Part shown: positions 23,894 through 34,356 of the stretch, piece after piece
How positions within the stretch are numbered: the first letter of the stretch is position 1
How the letters are laid out: each line of letters starts with the position of its first letter
Origin: Helochares maculicollis
Lineage: Eukaryota > Arthropoda > Insecta > Coleoptera > Hydrophilidae
Assembly (NCBI GenBank): GCA_033557835.1
Contig: JAWQRO010000491.1
Location: forward strand, 1-37,919
DNA length: 37,919 bases
Reading direction: 5' to 3'
Position numbers and translations under genes: made by a program
The notes under the pieces: model-generated
What the model was told of the DNA's origin: nothing
The model's database searches: none
Seen by the model: the letters and a program-made list of their open reading frames with translations, nothing else

Positions 23894-25727
23894 CTAAAAT
23901 GTAAAATACTTTTATAGAAATGTATTTATTTAAAAATAATCTTGGTCCACATTAGCTTTCCTAGGAGTAACTTTGGCCAACATTTATTAAATATATTAAT
24001 TAAACAATTGTTTGATCTAATATTTACACATGCTCAAATTCAAAACAGATAAACCCTTACATACATATTTATTTAATTTGTTTAGAAATTATTTAAAGAA
24101 AATTTGAAGAGAAATGCGTACAGCAGCATCTCTTCAATTCAAACTATTTAGAAAATGGTATTAAACATTTAAAAGTAAATCAAGAAATAACTATCATGTT
24201 AGTTTGGGACCAACAGTTACTGACCTGCATTTTATCCCAGAGGATTTGTAACGAAAAAATGAAAAGATACAATGACCTTTAACAAACATTCTGAGAAAAA
24301 TAATGAACTAAATGAATTGAAAATTAAATCATTTATTACCATACATACTAATTCATACTTTACACTTAATTAAGATAAACCCAATAAGAGTAGAAGCTTC
24401 AAACAGAAAGACTTGAAAATAAAATTTGAAAAACAAATCAAATTAATTGATCAAACAAGATTCATAAGTAGGAATTAAATATTTTATATTGATAAAAGCA
24501 TCTTCTCCACCATACTTCTCCAAAACTTCCAGGGTTTCATTTATTATGTCTGCCAAGTTTTCTCCTTTCATCTGACTATAATCTATACCATCGCCACAAT
24601 TCACTGCAAAAGAATTACTGATGAACTCAACGCTCAATATTTCTAAATACACATTTTCCACACATGCACCATAATACTATCACAACATAACAGCACTAAA
24701 AACATATTTACTCATTAAAATTATAGCAAAACCAACAAAAAAGTGATATTGAGTTCAAAATTAGCAACCTGGATCAAGAGTCTATGTAATAAGTAATAAT
24801 TACAAAAACAATTTTCATATACTACACATTTTCTTACCATTCCTTTCTTTAAATATATTAAGCACAGGTAAAATTTGTCGATAGTATGGTACCAAAGCTT
24901 CTCCAATTCTATCACCAGATTTTACTAAATGTTGCAGGACTCGCAAGGTAGAGCACATTACTGTTTTGTTTTTAGTTTGCAATGCATCTGCAATTGGACA
25001 TATTAGCTACCATTTTATTATATAAAACTGTACTTACTTTTTATTGGGATTATTAGTTGTGGAATGCATGGAAAAATTTTGCTTCCACCATGTGCTAGCA
25101 TGTCATGAATTCCTTGTTGGGCAAAAAATTTGTAGGGGTCTTCTTGTTCGCTTAATCCTTCGAAGAACATTGGCAGGTAATGATGGAAATCTAATTTATT
25201 TATATCTGCCTGTTAAAACATTTATAACTTTTTATAATGATAATAATAATTTCAAGAAATTTGATGTTAGAATTAATTTATTGAGAATTCACATGAAAAA
25301 TAAAATTTACACTAAAGAAATCACATTAAAAACATAATGAAATGATTCCATCAAATGGAATGACATTAGTGATTAATGGTTTTCTTAAACTCAATTAGCA
25401 ACTTCAAATATATTTAGTGCAAAAATTGTTTAATATATCTAATTTAATTTGGTGATAGCTATTTGTTTTTCCACATACCTTCCAAGATACTTTGGTACCA
25501 CTTGCTTCCAGGGCAATAGGAAAATCGCCACGCTTGTAATTCATTCTGAAATTAGTTGGTTTGGGAGGAATTTCAGCTAGGGGATTGCACTTTGGCGGAG
25601 GGAGCACGCAAGTTCCTTTTTGCAGTGACTGAATTGTGAATGCTGGTACAATCCTACATCCTTTTGGTTTGGAGGCAGTAGGCATGGGTTTATGTAATGT
25701 GGAGCGAAATTCTTTGCCACTGACCAT
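23733..25727 (-). CDS. PACRG: PACRG, parkin co-regulated gene protein (axonemal microtubule inner protein)
   Basis: PACRG sits at the inner junction of axonemal doublet microtubules in cilia and sperm flagella. Shared exons (minus): 25727-25479, 25209-25038 and 24987-24838. Then comes either the proximal last exon 24603-24443 (TAA) or the distal duplicate 23893-23733 (TGA). All junctions are GT-AG and in phase, giving 243 residues either way (human about 257). Diagnostic stretches: PPKPTNFRMNYKRGDFPIAL in exon 1; FHHYLPMFFEGL and FFAQQGIHDMLAHGG in exon 2; LRVLQHLVKSGDRIGEALVP and YYRQILPVLNIF in exon 3; GDGIDYSQ, YGGEDAFINIKYLIPTYESC in the last exon. The divergent N-terminus before the conserved core is usual for the family. 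The ATG at 25727 is chosen because the frame upstream has no other ATG. An AATAAA for the proximal form is at 24337-24332. Parkin, the head-to-head neighbour in mammals, is not found upstream here. Confidence 0.95.
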
Positions 25728-25922
25728 TTTTGCAGAGTTTTTAGTATGAGAATGTGAAGATGAATATTGACAAAACACTTATTTTTAGCTTGGCAGACCA
25801 AAATTATAGGTTTCCATAGATATATTTTGTCAATACCATATCAATTTTAGAATGTTCTAGATCGGCTTCATAGGTAATACTATTACATCATCATCTAATT
25901 TATTCTTTATAAAGCTAAACAG

Positions 25923-25936
25923 GTTGCTATGATAAA
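25923..25936. promoter_or_regulatory. X-box-like RFX site upstream of PACRG
   Basis: GTTGCTATGATAAA fits 13 of 14 positions of the ciliary X-box consensus RYYNYYATRRNRAC, failing only at the final C. It lies 196 nt before the PACRG start codon. Its core is shared with the motif at 19071 upstream of the neighbouring ciliary gene. The only other GTTGCTAT I noticed in the window is on the minus strand near 20765, inside an intron. Confidence 0.5.
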
Positions 25937-27959
25937 GTTTGATCAATGTTTGCCTAGTTCATTTTGGTAACAAAATTAATCTGTGATTTTAAACTTTCAA
26001 ATGTTCGTTTACCTTGTAATTTGATGTTATGATAATTTTATTTTTGTTGCATTCAAATGTTGATATTGTGTCAATAGCTGATTCACTATCATACAGGATA
26101 GACATTTTTAAGAGTTTAATTGAATTTTATAATTTGTGCAGAAGCCCTTACTTTGAGTCCTAAACATGACTACAATATTGGCAATGAGAATTCATATCAA
26201 ATGAATTTTTTAATTAAAATGAAGAATATTTAAATATCATGTTTGTAGTTGGCAGATACTCCCCCTGATTATAATTTTTATTATTCAATTATGTTACAGA
26301 TTATGATTATGTTGTGATATTAAGGCACAATTTGCAGTATTTTTAAGAATTTTCAAGAGTGATAGAATTTTATTATTTCTTATACATCTTTAGCAAGTGA
26401 AGAATTATTATATCAGAAAATTAACACCCAACTCTGGTCAGGTTTGATTTTAAAATAAAATATTTTGAAAAACATTTAGATATAAAGCTAAAATAATTTT
26501 ATGTAGAATATGTTAGTCTTGTTTCAATCTCATAACAGTGATATCTTTATTTATAGAATCCATAGAATTCGTGGTTGGTAATATTATAGCCAAGTCTACA
26601 AAACTAATATTACAAATGTATGTTTGTATATAAGAGCCCTATTTAAAAATATTAGAAGTATTAAGTCGTGATTCCTCAATTTTGCAATCCAAACGTATCA
26701 TAGTTTTAAAAAAAGCTGTTAAAAATAAAAATAAAAACGAAAGTGGTTTTAATATGGGCTCAAAATTAAGAGATTGAAAAAAGTCATTCAATTGAAAATA
26801 TTGTTTGTAGAACGGAGGCAAATTTATTAGTATTTAGTTGTATTAAAATGACTGAAGACTAGGACTAACGAACAATGCAATTACTATTAATTAATAAAGA
26901 GCGAGATATCAGAAAATGTTTAATCAATCAGTGCAGATGGTATTTCTTAAAAATATAGAAAATGAGGAAATTTTGAGCTGTTGTACATTATAGCAATTAA
27001 ATAATATTGACAATTTTAAGATATTAAAAATGAAAAAAATCTTAAAAGAGTTGAAAAATGAAGAGACTGAAGAATGTAAAGGTTAAAAAGAGTTTTTAAT
27101 TGAAACATGAAGACCATGAAGACGTAAATGTTAATGAAGTATTAACATACGTATGATTAAAAATATATAACATTTAGTTAACATTTAACAAAGACTAAAT
27201 AATGAAACTGGGCTTACAGGATGAAGAAAGAGAGTAGGTAGTGAGAAAGAAAAAAGCCTTAAGAAAACTGGTAGAAAACTGAATAATATGAAGAAAGAGT
27301 GAGGGTCTAAAAGGGCGCAAGTATTTAATTGGCTTTATAAAACTTATAAAATTAATCTTAATATAATTAGAGAATTAAGTGATAACATAAAGAATATTAT
27401 CCAGTTAAAAATAATTATTAATTGAACATTGTGAATATATGAATACAACCATCAAAATTCAAGAACTGAGTCATCTTTTGAAGATATGCAGGTAAAGAAC
27501 AAAACATCACTTCTGATGCTCAAATCAAGTTTAATTTTTCAATAGAATAAGAATTTGTGAGTGTATGTAGACGCGATTGTTTTTTACTGACGTGGAGCAC
27601 ATATTATTTAGAAAACGGCTACTATAGCAAATTTATAGATCTGAAGTGATCTGAATCAACGTTTGGTGTAATTTGAAACACGAAAGTTACTGTCAAAATC
27701 AATGTTTTTAAAGTAAACTAGAACTATTGAGCTAAAATTTTTTACGCACATGGAAGACATTGACTATTAGATTAGATCTGAAATTTGAATCTGATCAAAG
27801 CGCAAGAAATGATATTTAAATAAAACATTATTTTTACATAAGATTTTCAACTAAAAATTAGATGATGTAGAATCGATAGAAATACAACGGAAATAAATAT
27901 AGACAGCTCGAATATCGAATTAAAAAATGATAGTAATGGAGAGATTTAAAATGTGCCAC

Positions 27960-27983
27960 AATATAATAATAATAATAATAATA
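27960..27983. repeat. (AAT)n microsatellite
   Basis: About seven AAT units, in intergenic DNA. Confidence 0.8.
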
Positions 27984-28821
27984 TCGTTTTGATTCAAAAA
28001 TATCTTATGTAGATGTTAAATATGTATGTTAGATGTTTAGTTTGAAAAATGAAATCTGTTAAACATGAAAATGCTAGTTCACTTTAATTCTTTGTCTTCT
28101 TTTTCTTCTACTCTCGACGTAGTACTGAACAAGTAGGCTGTGCTTGTCTATTCTAACAATATCACTTTTAATCACAATTTCTAGCATCTTTTCCGCAGTT
28201 TTCTTGCACGTTTCTTCCTATTGTTGTGCTGTTTACCCCTCTCGTCAAATATCTTTTTATATTTTCTCTATATTCTTTCTTTGCTTATGAACATTGCACT
28301 TTAAAATGGAATATTTCTCCAAAAATTTTTAGAAGCCTTAACACAGAAACAACTTATAAATGTGCTTTAACTTTTTATTTGAAATACAAGAAATTGAATA
28401 TTGTGCTAATTAATATTTAATGAATGATAATCTGCAGTAATCCAAGAGTACCAAAGTAAATAGACATTATGTGCTGTGTTATTCCAAATGTTTTAAATTT
28501 TAAACTATATTTGTTATAAAAAAATTATGCTGAACACTATATTCATATATTATCTAGTATACTTTCTAGGGCATAAAAAGTAAAAATAATTTTTTTTGCA
28601 AGGAAATTATCACTTTCGGCTTCTTAATTTCTAAATTTTGATTGGCACCTCAGACTTAGATTGATCTAGAAAAATTTCCAGACATACATACTTTTAAACC
28701 TTGATTTCCAAAAGTGAAAGTTTGTTTGAAAAGCTAAAAAAACAAAACAAACGATTTTTAACATTTTTCTGAATGTCGGTAATTGTATTAAGAAAATAAA
28801 AAAAATTATTTGAACATATGA

Positions 28822-29055
28822 CTAAGCCGGTAATGACGTAACTACTCGTCTCGCAACTGCAATTCCCGCCCTAGCAGCATGTGCACCGTTTTTTGCAAAA
28901 ACCTCTCGTGTCATATTATAATTCTGCATCGGCTGTACAGTAATCGACATTAATTTTAATTTACAAAAGGTCATTTCTGAATTTAAAATAGTAAGTGCCA
29001 AAAGGTGATTAGTTTCATCATTGTTTATGCACCAAAATCTGCACGATTTATTCAA
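28822..29055 (-). other. Small open frame head-to-head with the NRF1-like gene, coding status uncertain
   Basis: A 77-codon minus-strand frame begins 34 bp from the start of the NRF1-like gene. Its last about 30 codons (EVFAKNGAHAARAGIAVARR..., stop at 28822) are more GC-rich than the surroundings and read like real protein; the first 40 do not. Internal Met codons would give shorter products. I recognise no family. The same 100 bp could instead be promoter or 5' UTR of the neighbour, or an exon in another frame. Small divergent gene, regulatory DNA and chance are all open. Confidence 0.2.
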
Positions 29056-29089
29056 ATCTGACGAAATAAGTTCAATTTAAAGCAGTGGC

Positions 29090-30322
29090 ATGGATTCTTC
29101 AAATGAAACTTATTTATGGAATGAATCAGAAGCTTCGTCTCATGCCATATCGTCCACTTGTCTATCAGATATATCCAATACTTACGAAGACAGTTTCCAA
29201 AATTCGAAGTGGTCTAATGATGAGAATTCGAATTTAGTCAGCACATGCATGGACAATCGTCAAGCAGTTAAAACAATTAGGAAATCAGAAACTCGGAAGC
29301 GACCTTGTTTTGAAAAACATAAAAAATTTAAATTTTCATTTGAGACAAATCCTAGCACTCGAAAACGTCACCAAAATAGACTCTATAAGAAGCTTCAGCA
29401 AATTGTAGATGAGTATTGCATCCGAGTGGGAGAACAAGCAATCATTTTAATAGCTGGTAAGCAGCAGTTGCACTCTAAATACCAAGTTTATGGTTCAAAA
29501 CCTTTGGAAAATGTCATCAAAAATATGCAACCAGCCATAATAGATGAATTGGAAGATGCAATTAAATGTAACATTCCAGTGGAGCCATCAACTGATCCTT
29601 CGCTATTTAATCTACCTCCTCTAATTTTTGATGGTGTACAAATACCAGTTGAGAACATGACTCAAACTCAGTTACGAAACTTTATACCACTTATGTTGAA
29701 ATATTCCACAAATCGTGCTAAAATTGGATGGAATATACAATCTAATAAACCACCTTGGTGGCCGGCTTTTTTGCCTTGGGCCAATATTCGTATAGATTTA
29801 CGAACAGATGAACAAAAGCAAATGATGTCTTGGTCAAATGCTTTGAAGCAAGTTGTTATAAGCTGCTACAAATTCCATGGCCGTTTAGATTTATTACCAG
29901 AATACAAAGAAAATAATATGCAAGAACAACTCATCCAAAAACAAGGAGTTCAAGAAATTTACACACCTGTTTATATAACTAACCCTGATGGCAGTGTTGG
30001 CTTTGTCAAAGTTGATTGTACTATCTTAAAAGCAGATCAAGTTGACAAAATAAAAGAACAAGAAATATGTGATATGCAACAAGAACTTACTGTTGATGCT
30101 GACGCTACTGAAAATAATAAAAATCAGATTGGTTTCTACCAAGGCAAAGGCTTTTTCATTACACCTGTTCAAGTCACCAAGTTGGAAACTTATGGTATAG
30201 AAAATCCTTCTGGCAGTAATGGATTGGACCCACTGCAGGGAAACTGGTTACCCCTGCTGCAGGTAGTACCAATTGAAAATTTACAAGCAGAATCAATTAA
30301 TATAAGCTCATCTGTAAAATAA
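29090..30322 (+). CDS. NRF1/erect-wing family DNA-binding protein, single exon
   Basis: Related to nuclear respiratory factor 1 (NRF1; Drosophila erect wing, ewg; sea urchin P3A2), nuclear factors that bind GC-rich palindromes and control mitochondrial and growth genes. One open frame of 410 residues with no intron. Residues 1-65 are Ser/Asn-rich. A basic segment at about 66-100 (RKRPCFEKHKKFKF, FETNPSTRKRHQNRL) is the nuclear signal and start of the family domain. The DNA-binding/dimerisation domain continues to about 272, with NLPPLIFDGVQIPVENMTQT, QLRNFIPLMLKYSTNRAKIG, PPWWP, PWANIRIDLRTDEQKQ and SCYKFHGRLDLL. The C-terminal 140 residues are poorly conserved. It is shorter and visibly more divergent than NRF1/ewg, whose genes have many introns; a retroposed or lineage-specific paralogue is therefore likely, but the orthologue cannot be excluded. 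A possible AATAAA is at 30576-30581. It is convergent with the Rieske gene. Confidence 0.88.
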   Translation: MDSSNETYLWNESEASSHAISSTCLSDISNTYEDSFQNSKWSNDENSNLVSTCMDNRQAVKTIRKSETRKRPCFEKHKKFKFSFETNPSTRKRHQNRLYKKLQQIVDEYCIRVGEQAIILIAGKQQLHSKYQVYGSKPLENVIKNMQPAIIDELEDAIKCNIPVEPSTDPSLFNLPPLIFDGVQIPVENMTQTQLRNFIPLMLKYSTNRAKIGWNIQSNKPPWWPAFLPWANIRIDLRTDEQKQMMSWSNALKQVVISCYKFHGRLDLLPEYKENNMQEQLIQKQGVQEIYTPVYITNPDGSVGFVKVDCTILKADQVDKIKEQEICDMQQELTVDADATENNKNQIGFYQGKGFFITPVQVTKLETYGIENPSGSNGLDPLQGNWLPLLQVVPIENLQAESINISSSVK

Positions 30323-30575
30323 AGTGACAATTGGCCATCTATTTATAAGTATTTAATATTTCTGTTTACACACTTTGGTAACTTTGTGCCAATTATTCAC
30401 TTAAACAATACTTTGTGTTGTTAATTTTTATTTTTTACTTTTACTGCATTCTTATGTATGGCAGACTATTTACATAATTTATATCTTTTGGATTAATTCC
30501 TTCTTTGTGTATTAATTTTTAAAAAATATATAAAAACACTTAAAATCAAACAAGATATTTTCAGGTATTTATTCC

Positions 30576-30581
30576 AATAAA
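30576..30581 (+). terminator. Possible polyadenylation signal of the NRF1-like gene
   Basis: AATAAA about 250 nt past the stop, before the convergent Rieske gene's end. The assignment rests on position only. Confidence 0.4.
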
Positions 30582-30674
30582 GTTGGTAAATATATACAAT
30601 GTAGACGTAACAATTTACTATCAGAATAAAATTAGTAAAAATCAAATTATAAATTTAATGTGAAAAAATTAAAA

Positions 30675-30746
30675 TTTATTGTAAAGACCGGTCTAAATTA
30701 TGGAAAAATAAATATGAACAAAATTCATTTATCGACGGTTTTTATT
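30675..30746 (-). terminator. Polyadenylation signals of the Rieske gene
   Basis: AATAAA on the minus strand occurs at 30746-30741, sharing its first base with the last base of the TAA stop codon, and again at 30680-30675. The second is at a more usual distance from the stop. The first would leave almost no 3' UTR. Confidence 0.4.
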
Positions 30747-31664
30747 TAACCTACTACAAGGGTTCCTTCATCAGGGAAAACATGTGTAGGGACTTCTAAG
30801 TTTAGAGGTGCAGGGCCCTTGCGGATACGTCCAGAAGCATCGTAGTGAGAACCATGACAAGGGCAGTAGTATCCTCCAAAATCACCAGCATTTGCTATTG
30901 GTACACATCCTAAATGGGTACAGACGCCTAAGACTACTAGCCACTCAGGACGTTGTACTCGTTCGTTGTCGTGTTGGGGATCACGCAATGTCCCTACAGC
31001 TACACCTTGTTCGGCGGAAATTTCATCAGCTGTTCTATGTCTGATAAACAGAGGTTTTCCTGAAAAAATATGTTTCGGATTAATATATTGACATCATCAG
31101 CATTGTGAAATCTGTTTAAACAATTTAAGAAATCTTTATATTTTGAATTATAAGTTTTTTTTATCACTTACCTCTCCATTTAAAGGTAACGGATTTTCCT
31201 TCTGGTATATCAGACAATTTAATTTCAATTTTAGCCAAGGCCAATACATCAGCCGAAGCACTCATTGATGAAACAAACTGCGTAACTACTGATTTAGCAG
31301 CGTAGGTAGATCCCACTATACCAGCACCAGCAATCAAATATGTGAAATTCTTTCTAGTTTCGTGGGTCTCATGAGAGCTCTTTTCAGGGTTCTTTGTGGA
31401 ATCCCTTCTGTATACAGACCAGTCTGGAACATGGATGTCTGTATGGGCTAATCTAACTTGAGTGGTAATCGCTGGCCCCGATCTAATGGCAACGTCCCCT
31501 CTGGGAACATTTTTACCCAAAGAGTAACTTGTTATGGTTAAGGGATGAGTTGGAGTAACATCCTTTTTGGCTACAACGGCTATCGGTGACAAATTTTTGG
31601 TACTCAAGGCACCTATTTGGCTTACCGCTTTCACGTAATGATTAATATTGCCGGGTTTCAGCAT
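30746..31664 (-). CDS. UQCRFS1: Rieske iron-sulfur protein, cytochrome b-c1 complex (complex III)
   Basis: The Rieske subunit passes electrons from ubiquinol to cytochrome c1 in the mitochondrial inner membrane; its insect name is RFeSP. Two exons (minus): 31664-31172 and 31059-30746, with a GT-AG intron of 112 nt, giving 268 residues, the normal family length. The N-terminal about 75 residues form the cleaved presequence. LAHTDIHVPDW, SVYRRDSTK and the ETRKNFTYLIAGAG segment begin the mature protein and its single membrane helix. SMSASADVLALAKIE is the mobile hinge. The cluster-binding loops are complete: CTHLGC and CPCHGSHYD. The chain ends PDEGTLVVG. The ATG at 31664 is the first in frame. 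It is convergent with the NRF1-like gene, 423 bp between stops. No damage seen. Confidence 0.97.
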
Positions 31665-34312
31665 TTTTCACGTTTCAACTTAAAATTATTATGCAACCAA
31701 AAGCTGCGAGTGAAAAGGTGAAACGAAATCGTATCAGCTGAATCGTAAGCTTAACAGTTGGTAGTATATTTTCCCCCACGTCAGTTGTCACTTTTGATAA
31801 AATCTTAACAAAAACAGCGACCCTAAATAAATTGCACCAAGCGTACAATTATACAGCTGCAATTGCAGTTTACCCACAACAAATAACTTTTTCAATCAAA
31901 TATATCTTGTATCTAGTAGCATTTTGTTTGATTTTTTTTTCATAACATTATTATTGGCTCCGATATGTTATCAACAGTTCTTATTTTAGATCTTATTAAT
32001 AGAATTATGCAAAACAATAATTTTCATATTTTATTTTTAAAAGAAAAATCTACTCATATCTTATATGAAGGATTCTAAACTTACAGGCATCGATAAAAGT
32101 CGCAATTAACATCCGTGCAGCCCTGCTTAAAATTAACGTTCACAAAACTTCCTTGTAGTTTGAAAAGGAATTTAAATTTCAATGTTCTTTTTGGTCAAAT
32201 TCAATCATTTTGATCTATCAACATTTCTATAAAAGCACGTTTCCAACCCTTTTTTGCATTTTCCAGAAATGTCTGAAAGTGTATTTGTTATTAAAAGATA
32301 TACCTACTAAAATATATATAAATTAAAATCAGGCCTTTATTTATGTAAGTTGGTTTTAATAACTAACATTAAAACGGAATTTTTAATAGTCATTTTTAAT
32401 TAATGATATATTGGCCATCATCAAATCGACCGCATCTTTAATATTTTTGCAATAAAATGTTTTGAAACAATTTATTACTAGTTTTTTTAGGAGATTAATC
32501 AAAGCGAACTTCTGGCCCCTAAGATGACGTTAATCAAACTAATTTATTTAGTTGAATTATTTTATAATCTACAATTTTTGTATATGGATTACTAAAACAT
32601 TGGATAAGATTTTGTCGAGCATTGAAATGTCGGTGAGAAGGCAGAGCAATAGTGTTTGTTTACTTTTAATAGTGAATATATGCTTTAAAAATGTTTCTTG
32701 TAAGTTTGTCAAAATCTCAATAAAGTCATTACTTGAAAACGATCACAAATCTACCTGATTTACCCTTTCATCCCGTTGATAATCTTAGCAAAGGATAGTT
32801 AAGTATTTTAAATTCTAAGAAGGTGATGTATGATTTATTTATGTAAAAATGTTGGTTAAAACTTTGTTTTATAGTGAATTTTAAAAGCCATGAGATTTTG
32901 AAAATTTTAATAAAATCTGTTCCTATTATATGTATGCAAAAGAAATTCAGTTTGTCATCAATACTGAGAAGACAAATAGCTAGCAAATGAATCATTTCTG
33001 ATATGCACCTGTAGATGATATAAAAGTATCAATAGGTATTTCCAAAAATGGAACCCCTTATATCTTTTTTATACTTATATTTAACTATTGTGAAATGAAT
33101 TGCTTTCTCGGGAAACTCCAGTTATCATTCTCTCAGTCTTTCTTTAGATAAAGTATCTAAATACTTCTAATACTAGTCTTCAATTTTGCAATATAATTGA
33201 ATTATCAATTTTGTACACTGTATTTTCAGCTAATTTTGAAAAAAAATTCAAAACCACTTCTTTGTTAGCTACTTTAAGAATAGTAATAAAAATGTATCTT
33301 TGTTATTGCCTTCACTTATTTTTTGTCTGTACGAGTTATTGTCTAATACCTCTGTGCTGTATGTCTTGAATTGCAGCATTAATTATGCTCCATTTATCAT
33401 TCATTCTTTCAGATACAAATGATAAAATATAGTAGGAATCTCTAGCTACACTTCCAATTACTTCATTTGTATTTAAGCCTTAAAAATTTATTATCAAAAC
33501 TGTTGAAAACTTGCGTATGAACATTACCTTAACATTTTTTAACAATCTTTTATTCCATAAAATTACCTTTGTCTAGAGTTAATGTCGTAAATGGTATCAC
33601 TAGAGAAGAATAATGAAACTTTTTGCTCTAGTACATCTAATGCAATTTTCAGGAGTCTATTCATACTATATCTATGAAAAGTGTATGGGAATAAAGAGAA
33701 CACAAATACTAACATTACTAAAAAACAATAATGAAATGCAAATTCTCGATTATTTGGATAATTTAAAGTCTTCTGTCATTTTTTCTTGATCTGATTATTC
33801 TTCTTAATTCTTTACATAGCTATCCGCTTTATAAAATTGTGCTATGGGTGCATTGTTGATTTTATTATTCAATGCTTAAGTTCAAACAAGCTGAATAAGT
33901 ATTTTTCAATTGGGAAGTAGAAGCTCCCAAAAATTATGTCATGGTTACTTTTGTAAATTTTATCGCAATTTCAAAAGGAAAACACATTAAATGGCAATTG
34001 GTTTCATATCGATAACATCAATGGTGTTTGAAACCCTTTAATCACCTATTTATTCCTTATCATTTTTAGATTACAAGAAATAAGTCATTTAAAAATGGAA
34101 ATGGAGTTTCTAAAATCCTGTTCTTATTCTTCAATGAAATTTCTATTTGGTTCAGTAGTTCTCACTGGGCCTAAAGTCGGTCAGTAAGAACACAGTAACC
34201 TATACATGCAAGAAAATATTCAATCTAGCATTCTTACCCAATAATATGTACCCTCTTTTATATGAGCAAGATAAATAAAATGACAAATTAACATTATTTA
34301 ACTCCCATACTA
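31665..34312. other. Intergenic 2.6 kb, nothing recognised
   Basis: This contains the Rieske promoter at its left end and the GlnRS 3' UTR at its right end. Otherwise it is AT-rich sequence without a recognised exon, RNA gene or complete transposon. The part at 33595-33800 weakly resembles 15650-15870. Confidence 0.55.
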
Positions 34313-34318
34313 TTTATT
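34313..34318 (-). terminator. Polyadenylation signal of glutaminyl-tRNA synthetase
   Basis: Reads AATAAA on the minus strand about 40 nt past the TGA at 34357. Confidence 0.5.
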
Positions 34319-34356
34319 TATGATATAAAAATAAGTTAAATTGTAATTGAAGAATA

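Larger units (their letters stand above)
25728..28815. other. Intergenic 3.1 kb, nothing recognised apart from promoter motif and a trinucleotide run
   Basis: This holds the PACRG promoter at its left edge, then AT-rich sequence with no recognised exon or RNA. An (AAT)n run lies near 27960-27983. The stretch 27550-27900 has a texture like that of the dispersed repeats, but no match to another part of the window was established. Confidence 0.5.

Noticed and set aside
24443..24661. Minus-strand frame 24661-24443 as an independent 72-residue protein
   Set aside because: Only the part from 24603 is coding (PACRG last exon). The rest reads through the intron and its TTTTGCAG acceptor.
25944..28815. 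Parkin gene upstream of PACRG, as in mammals
   Set aside because: No ubiquitin-like, RING or IBR coding segment is visible upstream of PACRG. The mammalian head-to-head arrangement is not present here.
15650..33800. Weak similarity between 15650-15870 and 33595-33800 suggesting another repeat pair
   Set aside because: Shared stretches such as TATTCAT.CTATAT.TATGAAAA and a downstream CTTG.TCTGATT are scattered with many mismatches in very AT-rich DNA. No defined ends. An alignment score against shuffled sequence would be needed.
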